In this document: positions 9,021 to 17,709 of the stretch, in pieces
Numbering within the stretch: the first letter of the stretch is position 1
Layout: every line of letters starts with the position of its first letter
Source: Bacteroidales bacterium
GTDB lineage: Bacteria; Bacteroidota; Bacteroidia; Bacteroidales; UBA932
DNA: 64,000 nucleotides
Assembly: GCA_017454265.1 (NCBI GenBank)
Contig: JAFTDJ010000025.1
Coordinates: 20,633 to 84,632, forward strand
Reading direction: 5' to 3'
Made by a program: the position numbers and the translations under genes
Notes under the pieces: generated by a model
What the model saw: only the letters and a program-made list of their open reading frames with translations
Databases searched by the model: none
What the model was told of the DNA's origin: nothing

Positions 9021-10229
9021 CTATTTGCTGAGCCTTGCGCGAAACTCCGCCGTCGCGGTAAAGAAAACGTCTCCGCTGGAGTTGAGGGCGGTCTCCACTG
9101 AGTCCTGTACGACTCCGATTATGAAGCCGATAGCCACTGCCTGCATGGCCAGGTCGTTGCCTATGCCGAGGAAAGAACAGGCCATGGGAATGAGCAGGAG
9201 CGAGCCGCCTGCAACTCCGGAGGCGCCGCAGGCGCCGAGGGCGGCCACAACGCACAGCAGAAGGGCGGTGAAGAAGCTCACTTCTATGCCCAGGGTATGG
9301 GCCATGGCCATAGTCATGACGGTTATGGTGACGGCGCCGCCGTTCATATTGATGGTTGCGCCCAAGGGTATGCTCACGGAATAGAAATCCTCATCCAGTC
9401 CCAATTCTTCACAAAGCTCGAGGTTTATGGGGATATTTGCGGCGGAAGAGCGGGTGAAGAATGCGTTAAGTCCGCTCTTTTTCAGGCAGGTAAAGAGCAG
9501 CGGATAAGGGTTCCGCTTCGTTGCCAGGAAGGAAATGAGCGGGTTGCACACAAAGGTGTTGAAGAGCATGCAGCCGACCAGGAGCAGCAGCAGTTTGCCG
9601 TACACCGTAAATATCTCCAGGCCGCTTTCAGATACCGCCGAGAACACGAGTCCGAGGATACCGAAGGGGGCGAACTGGATAATCCATTTCACGCATAGCG
9701 AGGCCACCTCGGCAAGGTCGGACACCACCCTGACGGTCCCCTCTCCGGCAAGCAGCTTGAGCCCTATGCCGAAGAGCACGGCCCAGAACAATATGCCTAT
9801 GTAATTGGCGCCTGCCACCGCCTGCACCGGGTTCATCACCATATTGGTGAGAAGGTTGGTAAACACGTCGGTGAGGGCGCCCGGGGCGCTTCCCTGCGCT
9901 CCCGCCTGCAAATCGAGGCGCACCGGGAACAGGAAACTGCCTATCACGGCTACGAGTGCGGCCATAAGGGTGGTTACAATATAGAGGAATATGACTGTCC
10001 GGAAGCGCGGTCCGAGCCCTCCGCCGGCCTTGGCTATGGAAGAGGCCACAAGCAGCGCAACGAGCACGGGCGCGATGGCCTTGAGCGCGCTCACGAATAT
10101 TTTTCCGAGTATGCCGACGCCCGTCCATTGCGGCGCCAGCAAACCCAGCACGGCGCCAATCAGCAGGCCGCCGAGTATTCGGAGCACGAGGCTGCTGCCG
10201 GTCCATGCGTTAAGTATCTTGGAAGGCAT
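9021..10229 (-). CDS. sstT: Serine/threonine:Na+ symporter SstT
   Basis: 402 residues of the dicarboxylate/amino acid:cation symporter family, closest in pattern to SstT, which imports serine and threonine with Na+ across the inner membrane. Visible signatures are the N-terminal SLVLRILGGLLIGAVLGLL helix, the serine-rich re-entrant loop TRSSAANIPINLELCEELG, and IPLGATINMNGGAVTITVMT. The start is ATG 10229; a longer reading (14 extra residues) runs through the tRNA-Leu gene and is an artefact. Only four bases separate the tRNA 3' end from this ATG, so the mRNA is probably made by processing a tRNA-sstT transcript. The upstream serB gene gives a serine-related context. Ends about 125 bp before the fimbrial operon. 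Confidence 0.9.
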   Translation of the reverse strand: MPSKILNAWTGSSLVLRILGGLLIGAVLGLLAPQWTGVGILGKIFVSALKAIAPVLVALLVASSIAKAGGGLGPRFRTVIFLYIVTTLMAALVAVIGSFLFPVRLDLQAGAQGSAPGALTDVFTNLLTNMVMNPVQAVAGANYIGILFWAVLFGIGLKLLAGEGTVRVVSDLAEVASLCVKWIIQFAPFGILGLVFSAVSESGLEIFTVYGKLLLLLVGCMLFNTFVCNPLISFLATKRNPYPLLFTCLKKSGLNAFFTRSSAANIPINLELCEELGLDEDFYSVSIPLGATINMNGGAVTITVMTMAMAHTLGIEVSFFTALLLCVVAALGACGASGVAGGSLLLIPMACSFLGIGNDLAMQAVAIGFIIGVVQDSVETALNSSGDVFFTATAEFRARLSK

Positions 10230-10233
10230 ATCG

Positions 10234-10314
10234 TGCGGGCGGTGGGACTCGAACCCACACGCACAGGGCACAAGATCCTAAGTCTTGCTTGTCTACCAAT
10301 TTCAACACGCCCGC
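10234..10314 (-). tRNA. tRNA-Leu (anticodon UAG)
   Basis: 81 bases with a complete cloverleaf: acceptor GCGGGCG/CGCCCGC with discriminator A, anticodon stem CAAGA/TCTTG enclosing loop CTTAGGA (anticodon TAG), a class II long variable arm and T-arm GTGGG-TTCGAGT-CCCAC. CCA is not encoded. A -7 box at 10325-10332 would start transcription just before the 5' end. sstT begins four bases downstream. Confidence 0.95.
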
Positions 10315-10324
10315 AAGCCGCCTG

Positions 10325-10332
10325 CAAATATA
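10325..10332 (-). promoter_or_regulatory. -7 box for tRNA-Leu (and probably sstT)
   Basis: TATATTTG on the minus strand, 10 bases upstream of the tRNA 5' end and in the gap after serB. It fits TAnnTTTG; a clear -33 TTTG is not seen. Confidence 0.55.
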
Positions 10333-10373
10333 CAAAACTTTCGAATAATGGCAGGAAGATTATAGATGTTCCG

Positions 10374-11585
10374 CTAGAACGGGTCTATCTGGGAATCTTT
10401 GAGACCGAGGAAATAAAGGATGCCGTCCAGCCCTATGGTAGAGAGGTTCTGGTCTGCAGTGGCCTTGACCTTGGGCTTGGCGTGATAAGCTATTCCCAGA
10501 CCGGCAAGGCCGAGCATGGGAAGGTCGTTTGCTCCGTCTCCCACTGCCACGGACTGTTCCAGGTTGATGCCTTCCATCTGGCATAGAAACTTGAGAAGCT
10601 CAGCCTTACGGGCGCCGTCCACAATCTCTCCGAGGAAACGTCCTGTCAGCTTTCCGTCCTCAATCTCCAGATCGTTTGCATAAACGTAGTCGAATCCGAA
10701 GCGCTGCTTGAGGTAATTCCCGAAGTAAGTGAACCCGCCGGACAGGATAGCGGTCTTGTATCCCACCATCTTAAGGATACGCATCATGCGTTCAAGCCCT
10801 TCGTTGAAAGGAAGATTCCTGGCGATATCCTCCATCACAGACACGTCCAGTCCCTCCAGCAGCGCCACACGCCTGCGAAAACTCTCCTTGAAATCTATCT
10901 CACCGCGCATTGCCGAGGCCGTGATGGCCTTCACCTGCTCTCCGACTCCCCTTCGTTCAGCCAGCTCGTCGATGCACTCGGTGCCTATGAGGGTGGAGTC
11001 CATATCAAAGCAGATAAGCCGGCGCGAACGGCGGTATATGTCGTCTTTCTGGAAGGAAATGTCCAGGCCGGAGCCGGAACGGGACATCAGGTCTTTCTGG
11101 AATGCCAGGCGCTCGTCTGCTTTCAGCTGACCGCGGATAGACAGCTCTATGCAATACTTTCCCGTAGGCCCCTCCAGCGGCATGCGGCCGGTAAGCCGCT
11201 TGATAGCGTCTATATTAAGGCCGAAGCGCGTTATCAAAGCAGAGACCTCGGCGATTTCGGACGCAGTCACTTCCCTGCCAAGCAGTGTGACGATATACCG
11301 GTTCCGCCCCTGTCTGGCCACCCAGGCATCGTACTGTTCCCTGTCTATAGGCGTAAAACGTATCTGGACGCCCAGGCGCGTCGCCTCGAACAGCAGGTCC
11401 TTCATAATGAAGCCCGACTGCTCCGTGGTAGTACGGAACAGGATGCCCAGGGCCAGGGACTTGTGGATATTTGACTGGCCTATATCCAGAATGAACGCAT
11501 CGTAACGTGCCAGAATACCGGTAAGCGCCGTAGTCAGGCCGGGCTTGTCTTCCCCGGAAATGTTAACTTGAATAATCTCTACCAT
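10374..11585 (-). CDS. serB: Phosphoserine phosphatase SerB with N-terminal ACT-like domains
   Basis: 403 residues. The first 175 or so form ACT-like regulatory modules, starting EIIQVNISGEDKPGLTTALT. The HAD phosphatase domain carries DMDST (Asp194 nucleophile, Asp196), the SGGFTYF loop II Ser, and GDGANDLPM loop IV. It performs the last step of serine synthesis, phosphoserine to serine, in the cytoplasm. Length matches the ACT-SerB form used by Bacteroidales. It lies three bases after the AsmA-like gene and is probably co-transcribed with it; sstT sits just beyond the tRNA, so serine synthesis and uptake are neighbours. The ACT domain suggests amino-acid feedback (family knowledge). Confidence 0.93.
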   Translation of the reverse strand: MVEIIQVNISGEDKPGLTTALTGILARYDAFILDIGQSNIHKSLALGILFRTTTEQSGFIMKDLLFEATRLGVQIRFTPIDREQYDAWVARQGRNRYIVTLLGREVTASEIAEVSALITRFGLNIDAIKRLTGRMPLEGPTGKYCIELSIRGQLKADERLAFQKDLMSRSGSGLDISFQKDDIYRRSRRLICFDMDSTLIGTECIDELAERRGVGEQVKAITASAMRGEIDFKESFRRRVALLEGLDVSVMEDIARNLPFNEGLERMMRILKMVGYKTAILSGGFTYFGNYLKQRFGFDYVYANDLEIEDGKLTGRFLGEIVDGARKAELLKFLCQMEGINLEQSVAVGDGANDLPMLGLAGLGIAYHAKPKVKATADQNLSTIGLDGILYFLGLKDSQIDPF

Positions 11586-11588
11586 ATC

Positions 11589-14500
11589 TTAGAAATCCGA
11601 AAGCAAGGCTTCTATGCTGTCCCTGAGCTCGGCCTCCTGCGCCGCAATCTCGTCTTCCAGAAGCATTGCATCCAATTGTTTGTAGTCTGAGCCAGGCAGG
11701 GGTTCATCTGCCGAAGCTGTCTTCCTGAGCCCGAGCTTTTCCGGCTCAAGTTCAGCCATAGCCCTTTCATTATATTTCTTAACCCCCTCGACGCCAAGGG
11801 AATAGATATTCGCTATAGACTTCGCCAGATTGAAGTTCACAGAATCCAGCTGCCTGGTATATACCGGAAGTTTGCCGCTACGGTACCTGGGAAGGCAGAA
11901 ACCGAAGTTCCAGTCGTCCAGCCGGCCCCTGATATAAATGCCGAAGGGGATGAGAAAAGGTGACTTGAGCACGGAAATATGGTAATCCATGCTCTTGTCG
12001 AAGCCCTGCACGCCCTGAAGCGCCAGCGTGTAGCGGTCCACGCCGAGCTGGAAAGGATAAATCACCGCCTGGTTGTCTTTTATTACGGCCGACACGGACA
12101 TATCGTCTATTTTCCCTATGTTCTTGTTCTTGAAGAGCAGCATCCTGGTAATGCGTCTCAGCTCGCCGGCGTCCTCTATAAACAAGTCCCTGCCGCCGAT
12201 ATCCAGTACTCCCTGAAGCGAGGGAGTAAGCAGGTTCATCTTGTCGTCAAAACCCGCCGTAGCGGACAATTTGCAGTCCAGCCTCCCCTTGAAAGACTTG
12301 AGGGCGGGGATAAGATCATCCACAAACGGCATCAACGCTATTACATCTTCGGCCTTGATGTCTCCCAGGTCCAGGTTCACGCCGGCGCTGATGTCGTTCC
12401 TGGATTTTGTGGCGTAAAAGGCATTCATGCCTATGCGCGCTATGCCGGCGTCCGAGTACATATCAAGGATCTGCAGCGTATTGTCGCGTACTGAAGCCTT
12501 GGCGTTGAAGGGTATTAATTTGAAATCCTGATAGTCCAGACGCCCGACAGACATATCCAAAGCCGCGTCAACGTTTCCGGGTACCACTATAAGGTCCGAG
12601 GTGTGTATGGCTTTTGCGTCGGGAATGGAATCCAGTACGAAGCTTTCATCGTCCTCGGCAGTTTCAGCCTCCACCCGAAGCTTGCCGCCATAATCGATAG
12701 CGGTAAGCAACTCGTTGACGTTCAAGCGAGCGGAGTTCAGTTTGAGGCGGGCGTTTATGAAACTGCGTCTTTGTGAGAACATACGCATCACGCCCTTGAT
12801 ACTGCCGCTGGCGCTCAGGTCGGAGGTGCCGCAGCGGAGCTGCAGGCTGTCCAGCCGGAAGTCGCGTCCGTCGTACTCTCCGCTGAATCCGCCCAGGCGG
12901 GTACGGAGAGGCAGCGCCGGACTGGCCACGAAGCCGCGGCCAAGACGCACCCCGACCGTAGGAATCCACTCCTTGAGGTACGCAGTGAGCGTAGAATCCA
13001 GGTTAATCCTTATATCCCGTTCCTTGAATGCACGCGCCGAATCGCGCCGGATGTAGTCCAGGCGCCTTTGCACCAGCGTTGTGTCGCTGCGCAGCCGGGC
13101 ACGGAAGGCGGCCGTATCACGGGGCGCACGTTTTACTGCGGAGGCGACTATCTTGGCGCCGCCCACTCCGGCACGGGTGTCGGAAGACTTGAGGAAGAGG
13201 CGTTCGTTGTTGCTGACTATGTCTATACGGGGCACGCTCGCCCCCCGCTGCTCCACCTTATGCACGCGGGCCAGGGTGCTGGAGCCCCTCAGTCGCGCCA
13301 GGAGCAACGATCCGCTTACAAAGGTACTGTCCATATCCAGGCCTGCCGCAATACCTTCCGCCCCCGAGCTTACCCTTAGCAAAGGATTGAAGGCCAATAT
13401 ATTGAGAGAATCGGTCCGGATACTGAGCCGTTCCCCGCCGAGCTGCCCCTTTATGCTGGCGTCCCTGAATTTGTAGCGGTCCAGCTGCGAATGAAGGGCG
13501 TCCACGTCAAGGTTCAGAGCCACGTCCCCTTCGGCAGAGATTCCGGAGCCTTTGAAAATGCTGTGAGAGAGTACGTCCAGAGCTGCGTCGGCATCCAGCT
13601 TTATGCGGTAATGGGGATCGCCGCCCCGCAGTTTGTCCAGCCTGCCGTCCGCTTTCAGGCTGAGACCGGGAATCCTGGCCGTCAGCTTATCCACGTCGGC
13701 ATCGATTACAAGATGGGAGTCCGAACTGGCGTCCCCGCGAAGGCCGAGAGTGCCCGCCACCCGTAAGGGAGCAAAGGAAACATGGCAGTCCGGAATGTTC
13801 ACCTTGGCACGCATAAGCGGCAGCAGGCCATGACGGAACGCCCCCTGCGACTCTGCTTCCAGGGTTATGCGCCCGTCGGAGACAAGTTCCCTCAGCGAGG
13901 GCACGAAAGGGTGGACAAAACCCGGCAGGAGTTTGTCAAGAGGGGCATTTTTAAGATTTGCCCGTGCATCCAGAACCGTAGAATCCCCCCAGAATTCCAT
14001 CCTGCCATGAATACTGAGGGGGATGGAATCAACGACGGCCTTAAGCTTGCTGACGTCCAGCAGCAAACGGGTACTGTCCTGATCGACTGCTCCTGAGAGT
14101 TCCAGATCCACCGGGCCGCGAAGGCACCAGGCGCCGTGCGCGGAACTCACGGCAGCAAATGATTCAGTAAAATGCAGCCTGTCAAGCTCTACGTGGGGGA
14201 CTCCGCCGGTGCCGCCGCCGGAACTGCGGAATACCCTCCAACTTGCGAGGGTGTCTCCATAATTATGGGCGAAAAGGCGCAGACGGTCTGCATCCAGGGA
14301 TTTCACGATAAAGCGTCCCTTCAGGAGCGGCTTGCGGGCAGCCCGGGCAATGAGCGTCCTGCAGCTCAGCAAAGTATCTGCCCTGCTCCCCCGCCCGTCT
14401 GCCTGAAGGGGCATCAGAACGTGTGAGCCGTACAGTTCGTGGGGGTAGGTGATCGCCAGGGAATCCACCTCCAGGGTCAGGTCGGGCCAGTGCTTGACCA

Positions 14501-14681
14501 GCGAAACCCTGCAGCGTGAGAACGAGACATCGGCATCCAGGAACTCCGGCGCAATCTTTTCTATCAGCCTGTCGGAAAGCGAAGTGCGCAGTACTACCCA
14601 CACTGCCGCCGCCAGGAGCAGCAACAGCCCCGATACGACGGCAACAGCCCGAAGCAGCAAGCCCTTGCGCTTTCCCGCCAT
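11589..14681 (-). CDS. AsmA-like envelope protein
   Basis: 1030 residues with one N-terminal membrane anchor (about residues 9-30, LLLRAVAVVSGLLLLLAAAVWVV is the hydrophobic core) and a very long, repetitive beta-strand periplasmic region rich in LDAxL and LDxDS patterns. The start SLSDRLIEKIAPEFLDADVS is typical of AsmA family proteins. Related proteins (AsmA, TamB, YhdP) are large periplasmic bridge-like proteins implicated in phospholipid or outer-membrane protein transport; which role applies here is unknown. The C-terminal 110 residues (GRLDDWNFGFCLPRYRSGKL onward) form the AsmA C-terminal region, ending in an acidic helix. Placed between fumarase and serB with 3-5 base gaps. Confidence 0.8.
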   Translation of the reverse strand: MAGKRKGLLLRAVAVVSGLLLLLAAAVWVVLRTSLSDRLIEKIAPEFLDADVSFSRCRVSLVKHWPDLTLEVDSLAITYPHELYGSHVLMPLQADGRGSRADTLLSCRTLIARAARKPLLKGRFIVKSLDADRLRLFAHNYGDTLASWRVFRSSGGGTGGVPHVELDRLHFTESFAAVSSAHGAWCLRGPVDLELSGAVDQDSTRLLLDVSKLKAVVDSIPLSIHGRMEFWGDSTVLDARANLKNAPLDKLLPGFVHPFVPSLRELVSDGRITLEAESQGAFRHGLLPLMRAKVNIPDCHVSFAPLRVAGTLGLRGDASSDSHLVIDADVDKLTARIPGLSLKADGRLDKLRGGDPHYRIKLDADAALDVLSHSIFKGSGISAEGDVALNLDVDALHSQLDRYKFRDASIKGQLGGERLSIRTDSLNILAFNPLLRVSSGAEGIAAGLDMDSTFVSGSLLLARLRGSSTLARVHKVEQRGASVPRIDIVSNNERLFLKSSDTRAGVGGAKIVASAVKRAPRDTAAFRARLRSDTTLVQRRLDYIRRDSARAFKERDIRINLDSTLTAYLKEWIPTVGVRLGRGFVASPALPLRTRLGGFSGEYDGRDFRLDSLQLRCGTSDLSASGSIKGVMRMFSQRRSFINARLKLNSARLNVNELLTAIDYGGKLRVEAETAEDDESFVLDSIPDAKAIHTSDLIVVPGNVDAALDMSVGRLDYQDFKLIPFNAKASVRDNTLQILDMYSDAGIARIGMNAFYATKSRNDISAGVNLDLGDIKAEDVIALMPFVDDLIPALKSFKGRLDCKLSATAGFDDKMNLLTPSLQGVLDIGGRDLFIEDAGELRRITRMLLFKNKNIGKIDDMSVSAVIKDNQAVIYPFQLGVDRYTLALQGVQGFDKSMDYHISVLKSPFLIPFGIYIRGRLDDWNFGFCLPRYRSGKLPVYTRQLDSVNFNLAKSIANIYSLGVEGVKKYNERAMAELEPEKLGLRKTASADEPLPGSDYKQLDAMLLEDEIAAQEAELRDSIEALLSDF

Positions 14682-14686
14682 GGCTC

Positions 14687-16333
14687 CTACAGACCTATGG
14701 TCTTGAAGAAATCGTTGCCTTTGTCGTCAACCAGGATAAAGGCCGGGAAGTCTTCTACGCGTATCTTCCATATGGCTTCCATGCCAAGTTCGGGATACTC
14801 GACGCACTCTATGCTGCGGATGCTGCTCTGGGAGAGGACGGCTGCCACTCCGCCGATGGTGCCGAGGTAAAAGCCTCCGTGCTTTCTGCAGGCGTCGGTC
14901 ACCTGCTGTGTGCGGTTACCCTTGGCTATCATCACAAGAGATGCACCATTTGCCTGGAACTCATCTACATACGGGTCCATACGGTTGGCGGTGGTAGGGC
15001 CCATTGAGCCGCAGGGGTAGCCCTCAGGAGTCTTTGCGGGACCGGCGTACAGGACGGGATGGTCCTTGAAGTACTGCGGCAGGCCTTCACCTGCATCCAG
15101 ACGAGCCTTGAGCTTGGCGTGGGCGATGTCGCGTGCGACGATGATGGTTCCGTTGAGGCTGACGCGGGTGCTGACGGGATACTTGGTCAGTTCGGCGCGC
15201 ACGGCGTCGATGCCCTTGTCGAGGTCTATGACGATGCCCTTCGGGCCCTCGCCGGGACGGCGGAGTTCTTCAGGGATGAGCTCGGTGGGATTGGTGTCCA
15301 TCTTCTCTATCCATACTCCGTCTGCATTGATCTTGCTCTTGATATTGCGGTCTGCACTGCAGCTTACGCCCATTCCGATGGGACAGCTGGCACCGTGGCG
15401 CGGCAGCCTGATGACGCGGATGTCGTGGGCCAGGTACTTGCCGCCGAACTGGGCGCCAAGGCCGATTTTCTGCGATTCCTTGAGGAGTTTTTCTTCCAAG
15501 TCCAAGTCGCGGAAGGCACGGCCGGTTTCGTCTCCGGTAGTGGGCAGGCTGTCGTAGAACTTAATGCTGGCAAGCTTTACGGTGAGAAGGTTCTTCTCTG
15601 CGCTGGTACCGCCGATTACGAAGGCGATATGGTAGGGCGGACAAGCAGCCGTGCCCAGGCTCTTCATCTTTTCTACGAGGAACGGAAGAAGCGTGCCCTC
15701 ATTCTGGATGGTGGCCTTGGTCATAGGATAGAAGTAGGTCTTGTTGGCGCTTCCGCCTCCCTTTGCAACCATGACGAAGCGGTATTCGTCGCCCTGAGTG
15801 GCCTCAATGTCTATCTGGGCGGGAAGGTTGCATTTGGTGTTTACCTCGTTGTACATATCCAGCGGAGCGTTCTGGCTGTAGCGGAGATTCTCCTGGGTGT
15901 AGCAGTTGAACACGCCTCGGCTCAGGGCCTCTTCGTCTTCGAAATCGGTCCACACTCTCTGGCCTTTTTCGCCGTGGATGATGGCGGTGCCGGTATCCTG
16001 GCAGAAAGGGAGCACGCCCTTTACGGAAGTCTCGGCGTTGCGCAGGAACTGCAGGGCAACGTATGTGTCGTTCTCGGAGGCTTCGGGATCGTGCAGGATT
16101 TTAGCCACCTGCTCGTTGTGGGCGCGGCGAAGCATGAACTGGCAGTCGTGGAAAGACTGCTGGGCAACGAGGGTGAGGGCCTCTGGACTCACCTCGAGGA
16201 CGGTCTTGCCGCCGCAGCCGCAATGGCCGCCCAGCTTGACGCTCTTCACAAGTTTTTCTGATCCGGGAATCTTGTAATACTCAGTGGTGTCGGGGCCGAG
16301 CTGGAACATCGGCGCGTACTTGAAATCAGGCAT
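14687..16333 (-). CDS. fumA: Fumarate hydratase, class I (iron-sulfur)
   Basis: 548 residues, the full single-chain length of the oxygen-labile 4Fe-4S fumarases. The three cluster cysteines are in place: Cys111 ([11 protein letters not shown]), Cys231 (AACPPYH) and Cys317 ([10 protein letters not shown]). It interconverts fumarate and malate in the cytoplasm; in Bacteroidales this feeds the fumarate-succinate reductive branch. The N-terminal alpha domain and C-terminal beta domain (from about residue 370, with [19 protein letters not shown]) are both complete. It is the first gene of the fum/asmA-like/serB series. No TAnnTTTG box is evident in the 26 bases between it and the AbiEii-like gene, so it may depend on read-through or another promoter type. 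Confidence 0.95.
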   Translation of the reverse strand: MPDFKYAPMFQLGPDTTEYYKIPGSEKLVKSVKLGGHCGCGGKTVLEVSPEALTLVAQQSFHDCQFMLRRAHNEQVAKILHDPEASENDTYVALQFLRNAETSVKGVLPFCQDTGTAIIHGEKGQRVWTDFEDEEALSRGVFNCYTQENLRYSQNAPLDMYNEVNTKCNLPAQIDIEATQGDEYRFVMVAKGGGSANKTYFYPMTKATIQNEGTLLPFLVEKMKSLGTAACPPYHIAFVIGGTSAEKNLLTVKLASIKFYDSLPTTGDETGRAFRDLDLEEKLLKESQKIGLGAQFGGKYLAHDIRVIRLPRHGASCPIGMGVSCSADRNIKSKINADGVWIEKMDTNPTELIPEELRRPGEGPKGIVIDLDKGIDAVRAELTKYPVSTRVSLNGTIIVARDIAHAKLKARLDAGEGLPQYFKDHPVLYAGPAKTPEGYPCGSMGPTTANRMDPYVDEFQANGASLVMIAKGNRTQQVTDACRKHGGFYLGTIGGVAAVLSQSSIRSIECVEYPELGMEAIWKIRVEDFPAFILVDDKGNDFFKTIGL

Positions 16334-16359
16334 TTTGTTGTATTGCTTTATTAATTGTC

Positions 16360-16803
16360 TTACAGTTTGGCAACCTCTTGCCGGAGGAGAAAAAAGAGGT
16401 CGATGAAGTCCTTTTTCGTGCCGCGGCCAACAACTGCAGCGATTTTCATCGCAGCAATATCCTTTATACCTGCAAGGGTAATAGCATCCTCTTCAACAGG
16501 CTTGTCAATCCATTCATACTTGTAATTGACGATGTCCACCTTAATACCGTCAATCAGATAAATATTGATGTTTTTGGATTCTTTGACCACAGTGAGCGAA
16601 TGGTCATATGACAGAGTATCCCGCAGCTCTTCTGAACTGGCATTGATGGATCCGAAAAAATCCAAGTCTACAGACTTGCGATGCCCTAATTGCAGGGCAA
16701 GAGCCGTCCCTCCCACGAGACGTGATTCTTTCAAGATGGGCAAATCCTGCAGCTGTTTCAGAAGTTGCAGTGTTCCGGGTTCGATTGTCTGGTACTGAAA
16801 CAT
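16360..16803 (-). CDS. AbiEii-type nucleotidyltransferase, short (C-terminally reduced)
   Basis: 147 residues. The nucleotidyltransferase core is visible: [21 protein letters not shown] carries the GG hinge and the paired Asp residues (DLDF), and a later VDIVNYK gives a third acidic position. AbiEii proteins are toxins of abortive-infection/toxin-antitoxin pairs that transfer nucleotides to RNA or tRNA (family knowledge). Bacteroidales homologues known to me are usually 200 or more residues, so this one probably lacks the C-terminal part: it stops at LLRQEVAKL right against the fumarase leader. Its first 46 bases overlap the DUF6922 gene in another frame. It could be functional, attenuated or decaying. 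Confidence 0.75.
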   Translation of the reverse strand: MFQYQTIEPGTLQLLKQLQDLPILKESRLVGGTALALQLGHRKSVDLDFFGSINASSEELRDTLSYDHSLTVVKESKNINIYLIDGIKVDIVNYKYEWIDKPVEEDAITLAGIKDIAAMKIAAVVGRGTKKDFIDLFFLLRQEVAKL

Positions 16804-17063
16804 CTGAATTGTTCAATGGGTGTATTTGACACTGTGCTGATGAAAGAAAGGGCGCGAGGCTCCAGCGAACGCAGGTTCTTTGTAACCTCTACTATTTTAT
16901 CCATGCCATAGTAGTCCAAAATAAGACGCCAATCCCCAATCTGGCCATATTCCAACACCCTGCGAATCACATACGGTGAATGGGCCGACAGGTCGATGCT
17001 GTTCCTGTCTACATCCCAAAAGATATAGTCAGAAAAGCGTTGTATGCATTCTTTCATAGACAT
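16758..17063 (-). CDS. DUF6922 protein, partner of the AbiEii-like gene
   Basis: 101 residues; the FWDVDRNSIDLSAHSPYVIR, EYGQIGDWRLILDYYG and LRSLEPRALSFIS segments match the pattern of DUF6922, a small family that in Bacteroidales regularly precedes AbiEii-like genes and probably serves as the antitoxin or targeting partner (inference from neighbourhood). The 46-base overlap with the downstream gene supports tight co-translation. The -7 box at 17069-17076 ends only six bases before the first ATG (17063), so the mRNA may be nearly leaderless; the ATG at 17057 (MKECIQ) is the alternative start. Confidence 0.7.
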   Translation of the reverse strand: MSMKECIQRFSDYIFWDVDRNSIDLSAHSPYVIRRVLEYGQIGDWRLILDYYGMDKIVEVTKNLRSLEPRALSFISTVSNTPIEQFRCFSTRQSNPEHCNF

Positions 17064-17068
17064 CGGTA

Positions 17069-17076
17069 CAAAAGTA
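17069..17076 (-). promoter_or_regulatory. -7 box of the DUF6922/AbiEii pair
   Basis: TACTTTTG on the minus strand (TAnnTTTG), six bases before the first ATG of the DUF6922 gene, implying a leaderless or very short-leader transcript. The -33 region is not convincing. Confidence 0.5.
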
Positions 17077-17144
17077 ATAAAAAAAGCGGGAAAATCGAAA
17101 CGCTCCGGGTCTAGTTTGGCGCGTTTGGAAAGTTAAGGCATCAG

Positions 17145-17534
17145 GTGACTGGGTGTTATTTCAAGTCAATCACTTTCAGAATAAACAAAAATGAGTATTG
17201 GCTCAAATACTCTCGTTATATTACGTTGCAGGCATTGCGTGCAATGGACGAGCAATCGGTCACTCAAGCGGAACTTGCCAAGCGTATGGGCTGTACTCAG
17301 CAGTATGTTTCCAACTTGTTGAAAGGAAGTTCAAACATGACGCTTGAAACCATTGCCCGCCTGGAAAACGCCTTGGGCATCGACCTTGTCAAATCGGCCC
17401 TGTCCTACGTTAGCGGGTATAGCCCCATTCCTTCTTCACATCAGCACTATTTAAGCGACTCTGCCGGGGAAGGAACCAGTCCGGACGTTAAAACCAGTCA
17501 CCTTGTAGATGGGCATAAGACGCAGAAGAAATAA
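17145..17534 (+). CDS. XRE-family helix-turn-helix regulator
   Basis: 129 residues from a GTG start; an in-frame TAG at 17112 limits further extension. The Cro/cI-type HTH spans about residues 40-76: TQAELAKRMGCTQQYVSNLL then TLETIARLENALGIDL. The region before it (KNEYWLKYSRYITLQALRAM) resembles the lead-in helices of HigA-like antitoxins, but no partner toxin lies next to it. The last 35 residues are polar and probably disordered. It is divergent from DUF6922/AbiEii and convergent with the ATPase, in an AT-richer pocket. It could regulate either neighbour, for example through the palindromes at 18878-18922, but nothing in the sequence proves this. Confidence 0.75.
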   Translation: MTGCYFKSITFRINKNEYWLKYSRYITLQALRAMDEQSVTQAELAKRMGCTQQYVSNLLKGSSNMTLETIARLENALGIDLVKSALSYVSGYSPIPSSHQHYLSDSAGEGTSPDVKTSHLVDGHKTQKK

Positions 17535-17644
17535 GTCTCTCGTAAGAAAAGAAAAAAAACGGATTCATCACCAGCACACAGGTCTGGGAGAGGAGCTACC
17601 GGGGCTGCACTACAAAAGTATGAAAAATACACTAAAAGTCAGAT

Positions 17645-17684
17645 CTGTATCAAACGGTGAGTATGATTCTTAAAATCTGTCATT
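17645..17684 (+). repeat. 40-bp direct repeat, copy 1 (downstream of the ATPase)
   Basis: Identical over all 40 bases to 18949-18988, same orientation; begins CTGTATCAAACGGTGAGTAT. The pair brackets the ATPase gene; start-to-start distance 1304 bp. It contains an imperfect inverted core, GATTCTTAAAATC. Confidence 0.9.
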
Positions 17685-17709
17685 ATGATGATGTATTACA
17701 ATTGTTTAC

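Noticed and set aside
10229-10271. A 14-residue N-terminal extension of SstT
   Set aside because: It reads through the tRNA-Leu T-arm and acceptor (CGFESHRP), so it is a tRNA artefact.
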